Shown: positions 45,340 through 54,975 of the stretch, one piece after another
How the letters are laid out: every line of letters begins with the position of its first letter
How positions within the stretch are numbered: the stretch's first letter is position 1
DNA from: Pseudalkalibacillus decolorationis
GTDB lineage: Bacteria; Bacillota; Bacilli; Bacillales; Fictibacillaceae
Reading direction: 5' to 3'
DNA length: 64,000 bases
NCBI RefSeq assembly: GCF_024609785.1
Contig: NZ_JANHJQ010000016.1
Coordinates: 34,858 to 98,857, forward strand
The notes under the pieces: model-generated
What the model saw: only the letters and a program-made list of their open reading frames with translations
What the model was told of the DNA's origin: nothing
Database searches by the model: none
Position numbers and translations under genes: made by a program

Positions 45340-46188
45340 TTGCAGAAACTAAAACAGATCTTCAATCGTATCTTATACCTACCACCGTATCAAAAAACGG
45401 ATCGTCCCATCTTAGCAGCAATAATAGGGAATGATAAAACACTAATAATTGATGCTGGAAACTCTTCAAGTCATGCAAAATTGTTTCTGAATCAATTGGA
45501 GGAACGTAACATCAAAGGAGACTGGCTTGTCCTCACTCATTGGCATTGGGACCATATATTTGGAATGAGTGAAATGCAAGTTCCGATTATTTCCCATTAC
45601 AAGACACGTAACAAAATCAAAGAATTACAGGATCTGTCTTGGGAGGATAAATACCTAGATCAACGTGTTAAAGAAGGAACAGAAATCCCATTTTGTGCGG
45701 ATGCAATAAAGGAAGAGTTGGGGGATAAGAGGGATATTTTTCTTCCTGATCCTGATCTTACATTTGAAACGCAAATGGAAGTGAATTTAGGCGAACTGAC
45801 TTGTGTAATCATCCATGTGGGTGGAGATCATTCCCATGACACCAGCATTATTTATATTCCTGAGGAAAAGGCCCTATTTCTAGGGGATTGTCTGTATGCA
45901 AATCTCTACGCAAAAAAATGGAACTATACAATTGAAAATACACTCCGGCTAATTGATCGAATTGAAAAATATGATGCGGATATTTTTTTTCTTTCCCATC
46001 ATCAGGATCCATTAACCAAAAAGGAATTTAGTTCTTTCCTCCATCTTCTAAAAAACACAGCCTTTCTTACAAAAAAGTATGAAGGAGACCAAGAAGCTAT
46101 TGTTAGAGAAATGTCTAAGAGTTTGCAAAGGAGATTAAACGAAGTTGAGATCGAGACTATTAGCTATTTTGTTAATGGCTTTTCATGA
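45340..46188 (+). CDS. Metallo-beta-lactamase-fold hydrolase
   Basis: 282 residues. The metal motif HxHxDH appears as THWHWDHIFGM near residue 67, and later ligands as HVGGDHSHD and GDCLYANLY, with a C-terminal SHHQDP. This is an MBL-fold hydrolase of unknown substrate. The start is TTG with AAGGAGAGTGAGG upstream. It stands alone between VanW and urease and has no link to either. Confidence 0.85.
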   Translation: MQKLKQIFNRILYLPPYQKTDRPILAAIIGNDKTLIIDAGNSSSHAKLFLNQLEERNIKGDWLVLTHWHWDHIFGMSEMQVPIISHYKTRNKIKELQDLSWEDKYLDQRVKEGTEIPFCADAIKEELGDKRDIFLPDPDLTFETQMEVNLGELTCVIIHVGGDHSHDTSIIYIPEEKALFLGDCLYANLYAKKWNYTIENTLRLIDRIEKYDADIFFLSHHQDPLTKKEFSSFLHLLKNTAFLTKKYEGDQEAIVREMSKSLQRRLNEVEIETISYFVNGFS

Positions 46189-46360
46189 AATTATTGATTC
46201 AATCAAATCACTCTTTTGGAAGGGGTTTTGACCGTCCACCCTGCGTCAATATGGTTGTTCAAAAGTAAGTTATAACAGACCATAGCAAATTGTGCTAACG
46301 CATGTTAGTAAGGTAACGATTATTCCTTTAAATGTAATGCTTTAGACAATCGTAACAACT

Positions 46361-46414
46361 ATGTGAAATTTTTCACAAATTTTATTGTTTTACTCAATCC
46401 AACTATGCTATAAT
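46361..46414 (+). promoter_or_regulatory. Probable urease promoter with upstream palindrome
   Basis: TTGTTT (46385-46390) and TATAAT (46409-46414) are 18 nt apart. The palindrome TGTGA-N6-TCACA (46361-46376) is centred near -52, where the nitrogen regulator TnrA binds to activate in B. subtilis. It is one base shorter than the TGTNA-N7-TNACA TnrA/GlnR consensus, so the identity is tentative. Confidence 0.5.
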
Positions 46415-46814
46415 TCGATAGTCAAGATCATTCCCTCGATTTTGGCAATTAACTCCTCTCTTTATATGAGCTCATTCACTTCCCTACAGCCTTGTAGTCG
46501 ACAGTGATATTCCTATTCGTTCAAATTTTAAAACCGGTTAAACTACAAATAACTTTGTCTTTGTTTTTTGCTTCGAGATCCATGGTAGGAAAAAGCAAGG
46601 GGACATATATATCAACATAATCAGGTTTCTAGTCGTCTAGACTTGAGTTTGTTATGAGATTTATATGACCATACTGAACATGTAGTCGATGTTTTTTTAG
46701 TTTGGAGAGAAAGAACGGGCCCGGTCACCTTCCTTGCTTGTGCATAGTATTTCGAAGCTCAATCAAATCAATCATGATTTGTTTATTTAATTATGGAAAA
46801 TGAGGTGAAGCAAC
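46415..46814 (+). other. Long untranslated leader of the urease operon
   Basis: About 390 nt separate the likely transcription start from ureA. No open frame of note or known riboswitch was recognised. The sequence has C/T-rich parts followed by short dyads such as GTCGTCTAGAC. Confidence 0.4.
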
Positions 46815-47117
46815 GTGAAACTAAACCCGGTTGAGCAAGAAAAATTGATGTTATACTTTGCCGGCGAACTCGCTTTAAATCGTAAAGAAAAAGGTTTGAA
46901 ATTAAATTATCCAGAAGCGGTTGCTATAATCAGCCGTTTTATTTTGGAAGGTGCAAGGGAAGGAAAAACAGTAGCCCAACTGATGAGTGAAGGTAAACAT
47001 GTCCTTACACCTGAAGATGTGATGGACGGCGTTCCCGAAATGATTAAAGACGTCCAAGTGGAGGCAACTTTCCCTGACGGTACAAAACTTGTAACGGTCC
47101 ATACACCCGTTCAATAA
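46815..47117 (+). CDS. ureA: Urease gamma subunit
   Basis: 100 residues, the standard UreA length. It opens [20 protein letters not shown], and the conserved segment [20 protein letters not shown] and the C-terminal [16 protein letters not shown] follow. The start is GTG with GAGGTGAAG upstream. First gene of ureABCEFGD-ureH. Confidence 0.96.
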   Translation: MKLNPVEQEKLMLYFAGELALNRKEKGLKLNYPEAVAIISRFILEGAREGKTVAQLMSEGKHVLTPEDVMDGVPEMIKDVQVEATFPDGTKLVTVHTPVQ

Positions 47118-47153
47118 CAACGAAATGAACAATGGATTGAGGAGGCGTTAATA

Positions 47154-47522
47154 TTGATACCTGGTGAATATAAGATTGCTAGTGGCGATATTGAAATCAA
47201 TACCGGAAGAAAAACAAAGACTATCCGTGTTGCAAACACTGGAGACCGACCGATTCAAGTCGGTTCCCATTATCATTTCATCGAAGCCAACAAATATTTA
47301 GATTTCCAGCGTGAAGAAACAGTCGGTATGCAGTTAAACATCCCATCTGGCACAGCTGTGCGGTTTGAACCCGGTGAGGAAAAAGAAGTGGAGTTAACCG
47401 AAATTAGCGGTCGACAAAATGTATATGGTCTAAACAACTTAACGGACGGTTCAATTGACAATAAAGAAGAGATTATCGAAAACGCGGATAACTCGGGATT
47501 TAAAGGAGCGGATGCCGAATGA
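47154..47522 (+). CDS. ureB: Urease beta subunit
   Basis: 122 residues. It opens [20 protein letters not shown], and [20 protein letters not shown] near residue 28 and [10 protein letters not shown] near 72 are typical of UreB. The start is TTG with GAGGAGG upstream. Its stop overlaps the ureC start by 4 nt (ATGA), so translation is coupled. Confidence 0.96.
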   Translation: MIPGEYKIASGDIEINTGRKTKTIRVANTGDRPIQVGSHYHFIEANKYLDFQREETVGMQLNIPSGTAVRFEPGEEKEVELTEISGRQNVYGLNNLTDGSIDNKEEIIENADNSGFKGADAE

Positions 47523-49234
47523 AAATCTCTAGAGAAAATTATGCAAATATGTACGGACCTACTTCAGGTGATATGGTTCGGCTTGCAGATACCGATCTAT
47601 GGATAGAAATCGAAAAGGATTACACACATTACGGTGATGAAGGTGTATTCGGTGGCGGTAAATCTTTACGTGTTGGAATGGGGCAAAACGGTACCCAAAC
47701 GCGACTTGAAGGAGTACTTGACGCTGTGATAACCAACGTTGTTATTATCGATTATACCGGAATCGTGAAAGCCGATGTTGGCATGAAAGATGGAAGAATT
47801 GCCGGAATTGGAAAAGCCGGAAATCCCGATACGATGGATGGTGTTGATCCGAACATGGTGATCGGTGTCGGAACGGAAGTTTACGCTGGCGAAGGTTTAA
47901 TTGCGACAGCTGGAGCAATTGATACACATATTCATTTTATCAGCCCCGACCAAGTGGATGTTGCGCTTGCCACAGGAACTACCACAATGATTGGAGGGGG
48001 GACAGGCCCTGCTGCAGGTTCGAAGGCAGCAAGCTCCACCCCTGGGGAATGGAATATCTTTAAAATGTTAGAAGCTGTTGAGAATTTACCAGTTAACATT
48101 GGGTTGTTAGGAAAAGGAAGTGCTTCCACACAAGAACCGCTGATTGAACAAATCAGGGCCGGGGCTATTGGCCTGAAAGTTCATGAAGACTGGGGCGCGA
48201 CTCCTTCCGCACTTCATCAAAGCCTGACCACTGCTGATGAATATGACGTCCAAATTGCACTTCACTCAGATACGTTAAATGAGGCAGGATTTGTCGAAGA
48301 TACGCTCAAAGCGATTGACGGCCGGGTGATTCATACGTTCCACACAGAAGGGGCAGGCGGCGGCCATTCCCCGGATATGTTAAAGATGGCATCGTATCCG
48401 AATGTACTGCCTGCGTCAACAAACCCAACAAAACCATTTACCACCAATACGATTGATGAACATCTGGATATGATGATGGTGTGTCACCACTTGTCACATG
48501 ACGTTCCTGAAGATGTCGCTTTCGCTGATTCCAGAATTCGTCCAGAGACAATAGCCGCTGAAGATATCATGCACGACCTCGGTATTTTAAGCATCATGTC
48601 ATCGGATTCGCAAGCAATGGGCCGTGTGGGAGAAATGATTATTCGTACATGGCAGACAGCTGATAAAATGAAGAAACAGCGAGGCACCTTACCAGAAGAT
48701 CAAGGAAAAGATCATGACAATTTTAGAGCCAAGCGATACGTTGCAAAATATACGATCAATCCGGCCATTGCCCAAGGGATCAGCCATGAAATCGGTTCGA
48801 TTGAAGTTGGGAAATTAGCGGACATCATCCTATGGGATCCCATGTTCTTTGGTGTTAAACCCGAAGTTGTCATTAAAGGCGGATTGGCTGCTTACGCACA
48901 GATAGGTGATACGAATGCTTCCATCCCAACACCACAGCCGATGATGGCTCGGCGGATGTTTGCCTTCCATGGTAAAGCCACGGCACTTACGAGTATGACA
49001 TTCCTACCGAAAGTAGCTGTCGATAATGCGATTCCGAAACGTCTTGGATTGCAAAAACAAATCGGGGTTGTTAAAAACTGCCGGAATATTGGAAAAAAAG
49101 ATATGAAATTGAATGCTGAAACCCCGAAAATTGATGTCAATCCGGAAACATACGAAGTGAAGGTGAACGGCGAATTGATACGTTGTGAACCGTTTAGCGA
49201 GCTTCCTATGGCACAACGGTATTTCTTATTTTAA
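47519..49234 (+). CDS. ureC: Urease alpha (catalytic) subunit
   Basis: A 571-residue nickel metalloenzyme hydrolysing urea to ammonia and carbamate. The carbamylated Lys220 sits in [12 protein letters not shown]. The nickel and catalytic histidines and aspartate are present in [44 protein letters not shown] and [12 protein letters not shown]. It opens [20 protein letters not shown]. All active-site residues expected of the family are visible, so the enzyme should be functional. Confidence 0.97.
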   Translation: MKISRENYANMYGPTSGDMVRLADTDLWIEIEKDYTHYGDEGVFGGGKSLRVGMGQNGTQTRLEGVLDAVITNVVIIDYTGIVKADVGMKDGRIAGIGKAGNPDTMDGVDPNMVIGVGTEVYAGEGLIATAGAIDTHIHFISPDQVDVALATGTTTMIGGGTGPAAGSKAASSTPGEWNIFKMLEAVENLPVNIGLLGKGSASTQEPLIEQIRAGAIGLKVHEDWGATPSALHQSLTTADEYDVQIALHSDTLNEAGFVEDTLKAIDGRVIHTFHTEGAGGGHSPDMLKMASYPNVLPASTNPTKPFTTNTIDEHLDMMMVCHHLSHDVPEDVAFADSRIRPETIAAEDIMHDLGILSIMSSDSQAMGRVGEMIIRTWQTADKMKKQRGTLPEDQGKDHDNFRAKRYVAKYTINPAIAQGISHEIGSIEVGKLADIILWDPMFFGVKPEVVIKGGLAAYAQIGDTNASIPTPQPMMARRMFAFHGKATALTSMTFLPKVAVDNAIPKRLGLQKQIGVVKNCRNIGKKDMKLNAETPKIDVNPETYEVKVNGELIRCEPFSELPMAQRYFLF

Positions 49235-49250
49235 AGGGAGGAGAACGGGC

Positions 49251-49694
49251 ATGCTTATTCAAAAAGTTATAAGGAACATTGATGATGAAAAAGAAGCGCC
49301 AAAACGTCGTGAGTGGATTGAATTGGACTGGGAAGAACTAAATAAACGTATCTTACGCAAAACAACGGATCAAGGTACGGATGTGGCCATTTCCCTGGAT
49401 CAGGATCAACCCCTTCACTTCGGTGACCTTATATATGAAGATAAAGAGAGACAAATCGCCGTACGGACAAAGCTTGAAGAAGTGATCGTTATTCATCCGA
49501 AGACGATTACTGAGATGGGTAAAGCCGCTTTTGAACTCGGGAACCGTCATACACCGTGTTTGATAAGTGAAAATGAGATTATTGTTCGATACGATCATAC
49601 ATTGGGAAAATTGCTAGAAGAGGTTGGTGTCGGTTATGAGCGTTCAGAAAGAAGATTCAAACAACCGTTTAAATACCGGGGGCATCAGCACTGA
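49251..49694 (+). CDS. ureE: Urease accessory protein UreE (nickel metallochaperone)
   Basis: 147 residues. The N-terminal peptide-binding domain carries [16 protein letters not shown], and the C-terminal metal domain has [18 protein letters not shown] with the conserved His-Thr and the [14 protein letters not shown] helix. The C-terminal tail ends GHQH, a short His tail. GGGAGGAG precedes the ATG at 49251; the frame is open further upstream only inside ureC. Its 3' end overlaps ureF by about 59 nt. Confidence 0.94.
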   Translation: MLIQKVIRNIDDEKEAPKRREWIELDWEELNKRILRKTTDQGTDVAISLDQDQPLHFGDLIYEDKERQIAVRTKLEEVIVIHPKTITEMGKAAFELGNRHTPCLISENEIIVRYDHTLGKLLEEVGVGYERSERRFKQPFKYRGHQH

Positions 49695-50376
49695 GCAACA
49701 GCTTCTCCACCTGTTTCAGATACATGATTCAGCGTTTCCAATTGGCTCCTATACACAGTCTTTTGGGATGGAAACGTACATTCAGCAAAATTTGATTACA
49801 ACGAAACAAGAATTGGTCGATTATTGCAAATCTTATTTGTTTTATAACCTGGCCTGCGGGGATGCGATTCTTGTTAAAGAATCGCATCAGGCTGCAGAAA
49901 ATAAAGATTATGACAAACTTGTCTATCTAGAGCAGATTTGCAACGGAATGAAATTGGCGCGGGAATTGCGAAGTGGCAGCATAAAGATGGGCAAACAGTT
50001 CCTGCAAACGGTATTGCCGCTCGGTGAATCTGAATTAATGAAAGAATGGAAAAGCAGGTTTGATGATAAAGAAATCAAAGGTCATTATGCCGTTTTGTAT
50101 GGTATTTATACTGCCAGTCACGGTATTGATAAAGAAAAGACCGTTTCTAGGTTTTTATACGCCTCCATTAACGGGCTGATACAAAATGCGGTTCGAGCCG
50201 TCCCGCTTGGACAAAACAGCGGTGTACAAGCTTTGTATGAGTTACTTTCACTAATTGAAGAAGCGGGAAACTGCGTAATGAACTACACATTGGATGATTT
50301 GTACAATAATGCATTGGGAATTGAAATGGCGTCGATGAAACACGAATACCTATTTTCGCGCTTGTTTATTTCATAA
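49636..50376 (+). CDS. ureF: Urease accessory protein UreF
   Basis: About 246 residues, all-helical. Conserved blocks are [20 protein letters not shown] near residue 29, [11 protein letters not shown], and the C-terminal [16 protein letters not shown]. UreF regulates the UreG GTPase in nickel insertion together with UreD. The start lies within ureE. ATG 49636 is chosen, with TTG 49624 and GTG 49627 as alternatives. Confidence 0.93.
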   Translation: MSVQKEDSNNRLNTGGISTEQQLLHLFQIHDSAFPIGSYTQSFGMETYIQQNLITTKQELVDYCKSYLFYNLACGDAILVKESHQAAENKDYDKLVYLEQICNGMKLARELRSGSIKMGKQFLQTVLPLGESELMKEWKSRFDDKEIKGHYAVLYGIYTASHGIDKEKTVSRFLYASINGLIQNAVRAVPLGQNSGVQALYELLSLIEEAGNCVMNYTLDDLYNNALGIEMASMKHEYLFSRLFIS

Positions 50377-50412
50377 TTTTCGGCGTCGTCACATAAAAAG
50401 GAGTAGATGAAC

Positions 50413-51051
50413 ATGAAACCAGTACGACTTGGAATTGGTGGGCCTGTTGGTTCAGGAAAAACCTCACTTGTAGACAGATTAACAAGTGAACTTTATAAGA
50501 GGTATGAAGTAGCGGTCATTACAAATGACATCTATACGAGAGAGGATGCCGAATTTTTAATAAAGAGCGGCGTTTTAGAAGAAGACCGAATTATTGGTGT
50601 CGAAACAGGAGGATGCCCGCATACAGCGATCCGAGAAGATGCTTCGATGAATTTTGAAGCTATTGATCAATTGAAAACAACGTTCAGTAATTTGGATATT
50701 ATCTTTGTGGAAAGTGGTGGGGATAACTTGTCGGCGACATTCAGCCCCGAGTTGGTCGATGCTTATATCTATGTGATTGATGTCGCAGAAGGACAGGATA
50801 TCCCCCGTAAAGGTGGACCGGCATTATCTCGTTCGGATTTGCTTATGATTAATAAAATAGATCTTGCTCCACATGTAGGTGTAGATTTGGATCAAATGGA
50901 AAGCGACACACAGAAACTGCGCGGTGGACGTCCATACGTATTTACTGACTTAAAAAGTAAACAAGGACTGGATGAAGTGATTAACTGGATCAAACGTGAT
51001 CTATTATTAGAGGGGGCCGATTCCTCTGGAACAAATACTTCAACCGCCTAA
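50413..51051 (+). CDS. ureG: Urease accessory GTPase UreG
   Basis: 212 residues. The P-loop GPVGSGKTS lies at residues 8-16, the CPH nickel-binding motif in [17 protein letters not shown] near residue 66, and the G-motifs FVESGGDNL and [10 protein letters not shown] follow. GGAG at 50400 favours the ATG at 50413 over that at 50407. It supplies GTP hydrolysis for nickel delivery to urease. Confidence 0.95.
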   Translation: MKPVRLGIGGPVGSGKTSLVDRLTSELYKRYEVAVITNDIYTREDAEFLIKSGVLEEDRIIGVETGGCPHTAIREDASMNFEAIDQLKTTFSNLDIIFVESGGDNLSATFSPELVDAYIYVIDVAEGQDIPRKGGPALSRSDLLMINKIDLAPHVGVDLDQMESDTQKLRGGRPYVFTDLKSKQGLDEVINWIKRDLLLEGADSSGTNTSTA

Positions 51052-51832
51052 AATCAATCATCACGGAAAACTATTGTTGGAATTCCAGAAGAAAAATGGC
51101 CTAACATGTTTAACAGACTGCTTTCAACAATCACCGTTAAAAGCGAGCCGTGCATTATATCTTGATGATAAGGAAAAGGCCACGGTTTACCTCATGGAAT
51201 CGTCGGGTGGACTGGTAGCCGGAGACCGTAATGAATACAAGGTTCACTTAAAGAAACAGGCTAATGTCTGCCTTCTCCAGCAATCGGCAACAAAAGTATA
51301 TCCGTCTTTGAATGAACTTTCTTCCGCTCAACATGTCTCTGTGCAGCTTGATGGAGGGGCGCGTTTGGAATGGATGCCGGAGGCGATTATTCCTTTCAAA
51401 GACGCAAAATTTAATGGAGATACAATGATTCGGATGAAAAGGGATTCAACACTATTGTGGGGGGAAATCATATCGCCCGGGCGCGAAAAAAGAAATGAAT
51501 GTTTTTACTATGATGAATTCCGGTCAAGTTTTCAAATTTGGGTCGAAGAGGAGTGTCTTGCTTATGACACCCTCCACCTTTCCCCGACAAGGATGCCGCT
51601 ACAACAGATCGGATTACTCGAAAAATCTTTATATATTGGTTCATTGTGGTTTGTTTCGCCAGAAGTTCAATCTATAAGTATAAGAGATTTACATGATAAA
51701 TTCAAAATCTCCAAAGATATCAATGCCAGTGTTACAGGCTTGGAAGGGAAAGGACTTCATTTCAGGTGGCTTGCCACCGATTTATGGGCGCTGAAGAAGG
51801 AAATGAATAAAATATGGAATCAGTTAACTTAG
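51026..51832 (+). CDS. ureD: Urease accessory protein UreD
   Basis: About 268 residues from the proposed start. The conserved UreD blocks are [38 protein letters not shown] and [11 protein letters not shown]. The first ordinary start codon in frame, TTG 51074, would cut off the conserved HGKLL strand. The frame is open further upstream, and AGAGGGGG (51009-51016) lies 9 nt before a CTG at 51026, inside the ureG 3' end. A CTG (or ATT 51020) start is therefore proposed. The assignment to UreD is sure; the start is not. Confidence 0.88.
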   Translation: MEQILQPPKINHHGKLLLEFQKKNGLTCLTDCFQQSPLKASRALYLDDKEKATVYLMESSGGLVAGDRNEYKVHLKKQANVCLLQQSATKVYPSLNELSSAQHVSVQLDGGARLEWMPEAIIPFKDAKFNGDTMIRMKRDSTLLWGEIISPGREKRNECFYYDEFRSSFQIWVEEECLAYDTLHLSPTRMPLQQIGLLEKSLYIGSLWFVSPEVQSISIRDLHDKFKISKDINASVTGLEGKGLHFRWLATDLWALKKEMNKIWNQLT

Positions 51833-51859
51833 AGTAGAATTATTAAAGGGGGATAAGAA

Positions 51860-52516
51860 ATGGAAATCAGTTTTTTAACAGTTTTATTGTTCGGTTTTAT
51901 ATTGGGGGTTAAACATTCACTCGAACCTGATCATATTATTGCTGTCTCAACCATTGCCAGCAAAACGAAAACGTTATGGCGGTCTTCACTCGCAGGTGTA
52001 TACTGGGGGATCGGGCATACGGTGACATTATTTATAGTGGGACTTGTATTGATTGTCCTCAAAGCAGAGGTCAACGAAGTATTTGCGTTGTCACTCGAAT
52101 TCCTTGTTGGAATTATGCTCGTTTATCTTGGAGTTACGAGTATGTTTGTTTATAAAAAGAGGCTGGTCGAACAAAAGGAATACTCACGGTCACCTCATAT
52201 TGCGTACGGAAAGTCTTTCTTGATTGGAATTGTACATGGTCTGGCCGGAAGTGCGGCAATGATTTTATTGACGGTTTCTACCGTATCCAGCGTATGGCAA
52301 GAAGCGGTCTATATTATTGTGTTTGGAGCTGGAACCATTGTCGGGATGCTATTTTTTACGACTCTCATTGGTGTCCCGTTTGTGTTGAGCGCTGACAAAA
52401 AAAGACTTAACCGTTTGCTCACACAAGTGACTGGGGGCATTAGCGCGGTATTCGGGATCTATTACATGTATAATCTCGGCATCACGGAAGGATTGTTTAA
52501 ACTATGGTTAGAATAA
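51860..52516 (+). CDS. ureH: Nickel permease UreH (NiCoT/HupE-like)
   Basis: 218 residues with six hydrophobic segments. The metal-recognition motif HSLEPDH near residue 18 and GIGHTVTLFIVG near 48 mark the family, and GIVHGLAGSAAMILL forms the second half. In Bacillus sp. TB-90 the ureH gene at the same operon position encodes the nickel transporter. AAGGGGGAT precedes the ATG. Confidence 0.93.
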   Translation: MEISFLTVLLFGFILGVKHSLEPDHIIAVSTIASKTKTLWRSSLAGVYWGIGHTVTLFIVGLVLIVLKAEVNEVFALSLEFLVGIMLVYLGVTSMFVYKKRLVEQKEYSRSPHIAYGKSFLIGIVHGLAGSAAMILLTVSTVSSVWQEAVYIIVFGAGTIVGMLFFTTLIGVPFVLSADKKRLNRLLTQVTGGISAVFGIYYMYNLGITEGLFKLWLE

Positions 52517-52830
52517 AGCATCATTCTATATATCTTTTTTGGCCTTCCGCGTAGTTATTGCACTTTTTATATAAAACTTGGGCTGTACCGGCCTCTTTAA
52601 ACTTATTTAAAATTCGATTGGCGCTAGTGGAGGAACTGTCGGTTAGGACAGTTCCTTTTACTATTTTAGTACCGACCGATATGGAACGATCAGAAATATG
52701 GCTCTTTTTGATTGTTCTCAAGTTGTTTACGTTGAAATTCGTTAAAGATCATTTTACTCATTATTTATTCAACGTTCTCTCTAATTGATTTCATTATAAC
52801 GGGTTCTCTGTGATAAACCACAAAAAATCT

Positions 52831-52866
52831 CGAATAGTGGACTTTTTTATAAGTGTCCATTATTCG
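52831..52866. terminator. Hairpin beyond the urease operon
   Basis: CGAATAGTGGACTT pairs with AAGTGTCCATTATTCG, with one or two bulges. No T-run follows. It may terminate the urease transcript. The 300 nt before it hold no gene I trust. Confidence 0.45.
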
Positions 52867-52916
52867 GGATACAGTTCATCTTTCCTCCGCTCAGATTTTT
52901 TAAACAAGATTATGTC

Positions 52917-52952
52917 AAAAAAAGAGAGGCCGGAAGCTTAACTCCAACCTCT
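52917..52952 (-). terminator. Terminator of the fbpB-like gene
   Basis: On the minus strand, AGAGG(T)TGGA / TTCC(GG)CCTCT is followed by a run of seven T. Confidence 0.65.
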
Positions 52953-52953
52953 G

Positions 52954-53085
52954 TTATAATGGTTTGTTTAATTGTTTGTCTTCAATCTTCTTTTCGATTT
53001 TTTCCATTTCATCTTTGCTGTTTATTAAATATATTTTATTCTCTATCACTAATTGCTTAAATGAAACGTTTCGTGGCTTTCTCAT
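52954..53085 (-). CDS. FbpB-family small basic protein
   Basis: A 43-residue protein starting MRKPRNVSFKQLVIENKIYL and ending in a charged coiled segment (MEKIEKKIEDKQLNKPL). The RKPRxxSFxxLVxENK opening and the EKIEKKIE tail match the Fur-regulated basic protein B family of Bacillus, small proteins that work with the FsrA small RNA in the iron-sparing response. AAAGGAG lies 9 nt before the ATG, and a TATAAT lies about 40 nt further up. A partial Fur-like TGAAAATTCATTG lies at 53159-53171. Confidence 0.75.
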   Translation of the reverse strand: MRKPRNVSFKQLVIENKIYLINSKDEMEKIEKKIEDKQLNKPL

Positions 53086-53186
53086 TTCACCAACTCCTTT
53101 CATGTAAATCTATATCTCTATTATACTTTATATAACTGTATTAAATTATAACAATCTTATGAAAATTCATTGTATTAAATAACCCC

Positions 53187-53241
53187 GATCCCCTTAGTTG
53201 CGCTTATACTATAGAAAGTATTTTTATACTTTCTTAACGTG
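53187..53241 (+). repeat. Dispersed three-hairpin repeat, truncated copy 10
   Basis: Only the CTTAGTTGCGC...CTTAACGTG half is present. The left half ends in a scrambled CCCGATCCC where GGCGATCGCC should be. The CGTG end is followed 12 nt later by a terminator. Confidence 0.85.
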
Positions 53242-53253
53242 CACAAAAGGAAA

Positions 53254-53279
53254 CATCTGCAGGCGAGCAGATGCTTTTT
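53254..53279 (+). terminator. Terminator hairpin next to repeat copy 10
   Basis: CATCTGC / GCAGATG is followed by CTTTTT. No plus-strand gene ends here now, so its gene may have been lost. Confidence 0.65.
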
Positions 53280-53389
53280 CAACAAAAGAGGGGCAAATAT
53301 TTTATGGATTTAAGTATTCTATACGAGATAATCATTTCTAATAAAACTAAAAGAAGATATTTCTTCCGTAAAAGTCAAATATGATTTCA

Positions 53390-54481
53390 TCACGAAAACT
53401 GCTTTACTAGTTCATGAATTTTTTCGGGTTTTAAAACCGATGAACTAGATTCTTCAGTTTGAAGGGTAAGAGCAGCACCAGCAAGTCCTAGTTGGCAGGC
53501 ACTACATAGCGATTCTTCGTTCATGATTCCATATATTGCACATGATGCAAATGCATCACCAGCCCCTGTGACATCAACAACATCCGTTTTGAAAGGAGGC
53601 AAATGCCCAGATTCCTCAGAAGAGAAATAATAAACCCCTTGATCACCAAGCGTAATAATAACTTTTTGAACGCCACGCTGTTGAATCTTTTCACAGGCTG
53701 ATTTACAATCCTTGATTGAGTCGATTTTTATTTCAGCAAGCACCTCTGCTTCTTCTCGGTTAGGAATCAGCAGTTCTACTCCGTCAAGTCGAAAAGGAAG
53801 TTTTCGTGCCTTGGCTGAAGATACAGGGTCAATATAAATAGGGACGTTTTCTTCAGTGCAGCGTTTAATTAAAAAACTGACACATTCCTTCGGAATATTC
53901 GTATCCAAAAAAACAGCTTTTGAGGAAACGATATAGGACCATTTTTCCTCAAACATGGAAGTTGTTATTTTTTCGTATATATTCATATCAGCCATTGAGA
54001 CAATACTTTCACCAGTAATATCCAATAAGGTGGTAAAAGTCCCTGTCCGTTCTGTTGGTAACACCCATACTTGGCTCACGTTAACTCCTTGACTTTTCGT
54101 TTCATTCAGTATCCAGTTACCTTCTTTGTCGTCTCCCACACAAGTCATAAGAGAGGAGTTGCAGCCGAGTCGACTTAAATTTTCAGCAAAGTTGCGTGCT
54201 ACACCGCCACAAGCTTCAGTAATTTCGACCGGATTGGATGAATATAAACGCACCTTCTGATTTGTACGCGCTTTTCGATCTGTGTTTGCCCCTCCGATAC
54301 ACACGATTGAAGATTCTTCTCGAAGAATATAGGCACGTCCTTGGATTTCACCGCGTCTCGTCAGGTTAGCAATATAATTAGCAACGGCAGGTCGTGATAA
54401 ACCGACTTTACTTGATAATTCTTGCTGTGAAATAAAAGGATTCATTCTTATATGATTTAAAATTTGTTTCTCTTTATCCAT
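53390..54481 (-). CDS. psuK: Pseudouridine kinase with N-terminal helix-turn-helix
   Basis: 363 residues. An N-terminal winged helix (FISQQELSSKVGLSRPAVANY) is fused to a PfkB-family sugar kinase. ICIGGANTDRKA starts the kinase, CGGVARNFAENLSRLGCN follows, and the catalytic DVTGAGDAFASC lies near residue 308. This HTH-PfkB layout is typical of PsuK/YeiC proteins that phosphorylate pseudouridine and may sense it. It is divergent from the main salvage operon. A cre-like site and a TAAAC-N4-GTTT dyad lie in its promoter region. Confidence 0.85.
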   Translation of the reverse strand: MDKEKQILNHIRMNPFISQQELSSKVGLSRPAVANYIANLTRRGEIQGRAYILREESSIVCIGGANTDRKARTNQKVRLYSSNPVEITEACGGVARNFAENLSRLGCNSSLMTCVGDDKEGNWILNETKSQGVNVSQVWVLPTERTGTFTTLLDITGESIVSMADMNIYEKITTSMFEEKWSYIVSSKAVFLDTNIPKECVSFLIKRCTEENVPIYIDPVSSAKARKLPFRLDGVELLIPNREEAEVLAEIKIDSIKDCKSACEKIQQRGVQKVIITLGDQGVYYFSSEESGHLPPFKTDVVDVTGAGDAFASCAIYGIMNEESLCSACQLGLAGAALTLQTEESSSSVLKPEKIHELVKQFS

Positions 54482-54520
54482 GATACAACCTCATTTCTCC
54501 TTAAACAATAATTTAATACA

Positions 54521-54546
54521 TAAACTATTGTTTGTAAACGCTTAAT
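54521..54546 (-). promoter_or_regulatory. Candidate operator and cre-like site before the HTH-kinase gene
   Basis: TAAACTATTGTTTG (54521-54534) shares the TAAAC-N4-GTTT form with the dyad at 56334. TGTAAACGCTTAAT (54533-54546) matches 12 of 14 cre positions. The rest of the region to 54975 is AT-rich, with nothing recognised. Confidence 0.5.
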
Positions 54547-54975
54547 ATTAAATGCCATTTTCAAAGCATTCTTATAGCTTAATCATAATAATAACTTTTT
54601 TCTGTCTGTTTATTTAGATAGGCGATATTTCTTGCATTTTGGAAATATCGCTTATGTCAAAAATTGCTTAGCGTACAAATTTCTCGTTTTTTTCTCTCAA
54701 CTCATCTCTTTTCTTAGCTTTCAATCCAAATAGATTTGCTCCTTTAATTCAAATTTCAGCTATATTTATAAATGGGTTTACCACTTTTTCTATTATTTTC
54801 ATTACTAGATACTGATAAATTATACGTGATCCAAATCTTACTGAGATGACATAGTCAATTCATTATAACCAAAAAAATAGATTGCAAAAAAGTCTATATG
54901 TGCTTTATATTGGAGATTATGATTTTTTTGCCATAGGAATGTTAAAAAATCATAATAATAAAAAGGAGGAGTAGA

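Noticed and set aside
45340-46188. Beta-lactamase
   Set aside because: The HxHxDH fold is shared by many hydrolases, and there is no signal peptide or lactamase-specific context.
52558-52788. 76-codon plus-strand frame after ureH
   Set aside because: It has no ribosome binding site and no recognisable similarity. The sequence looks like ordinary AT-rich intergenic DNA.
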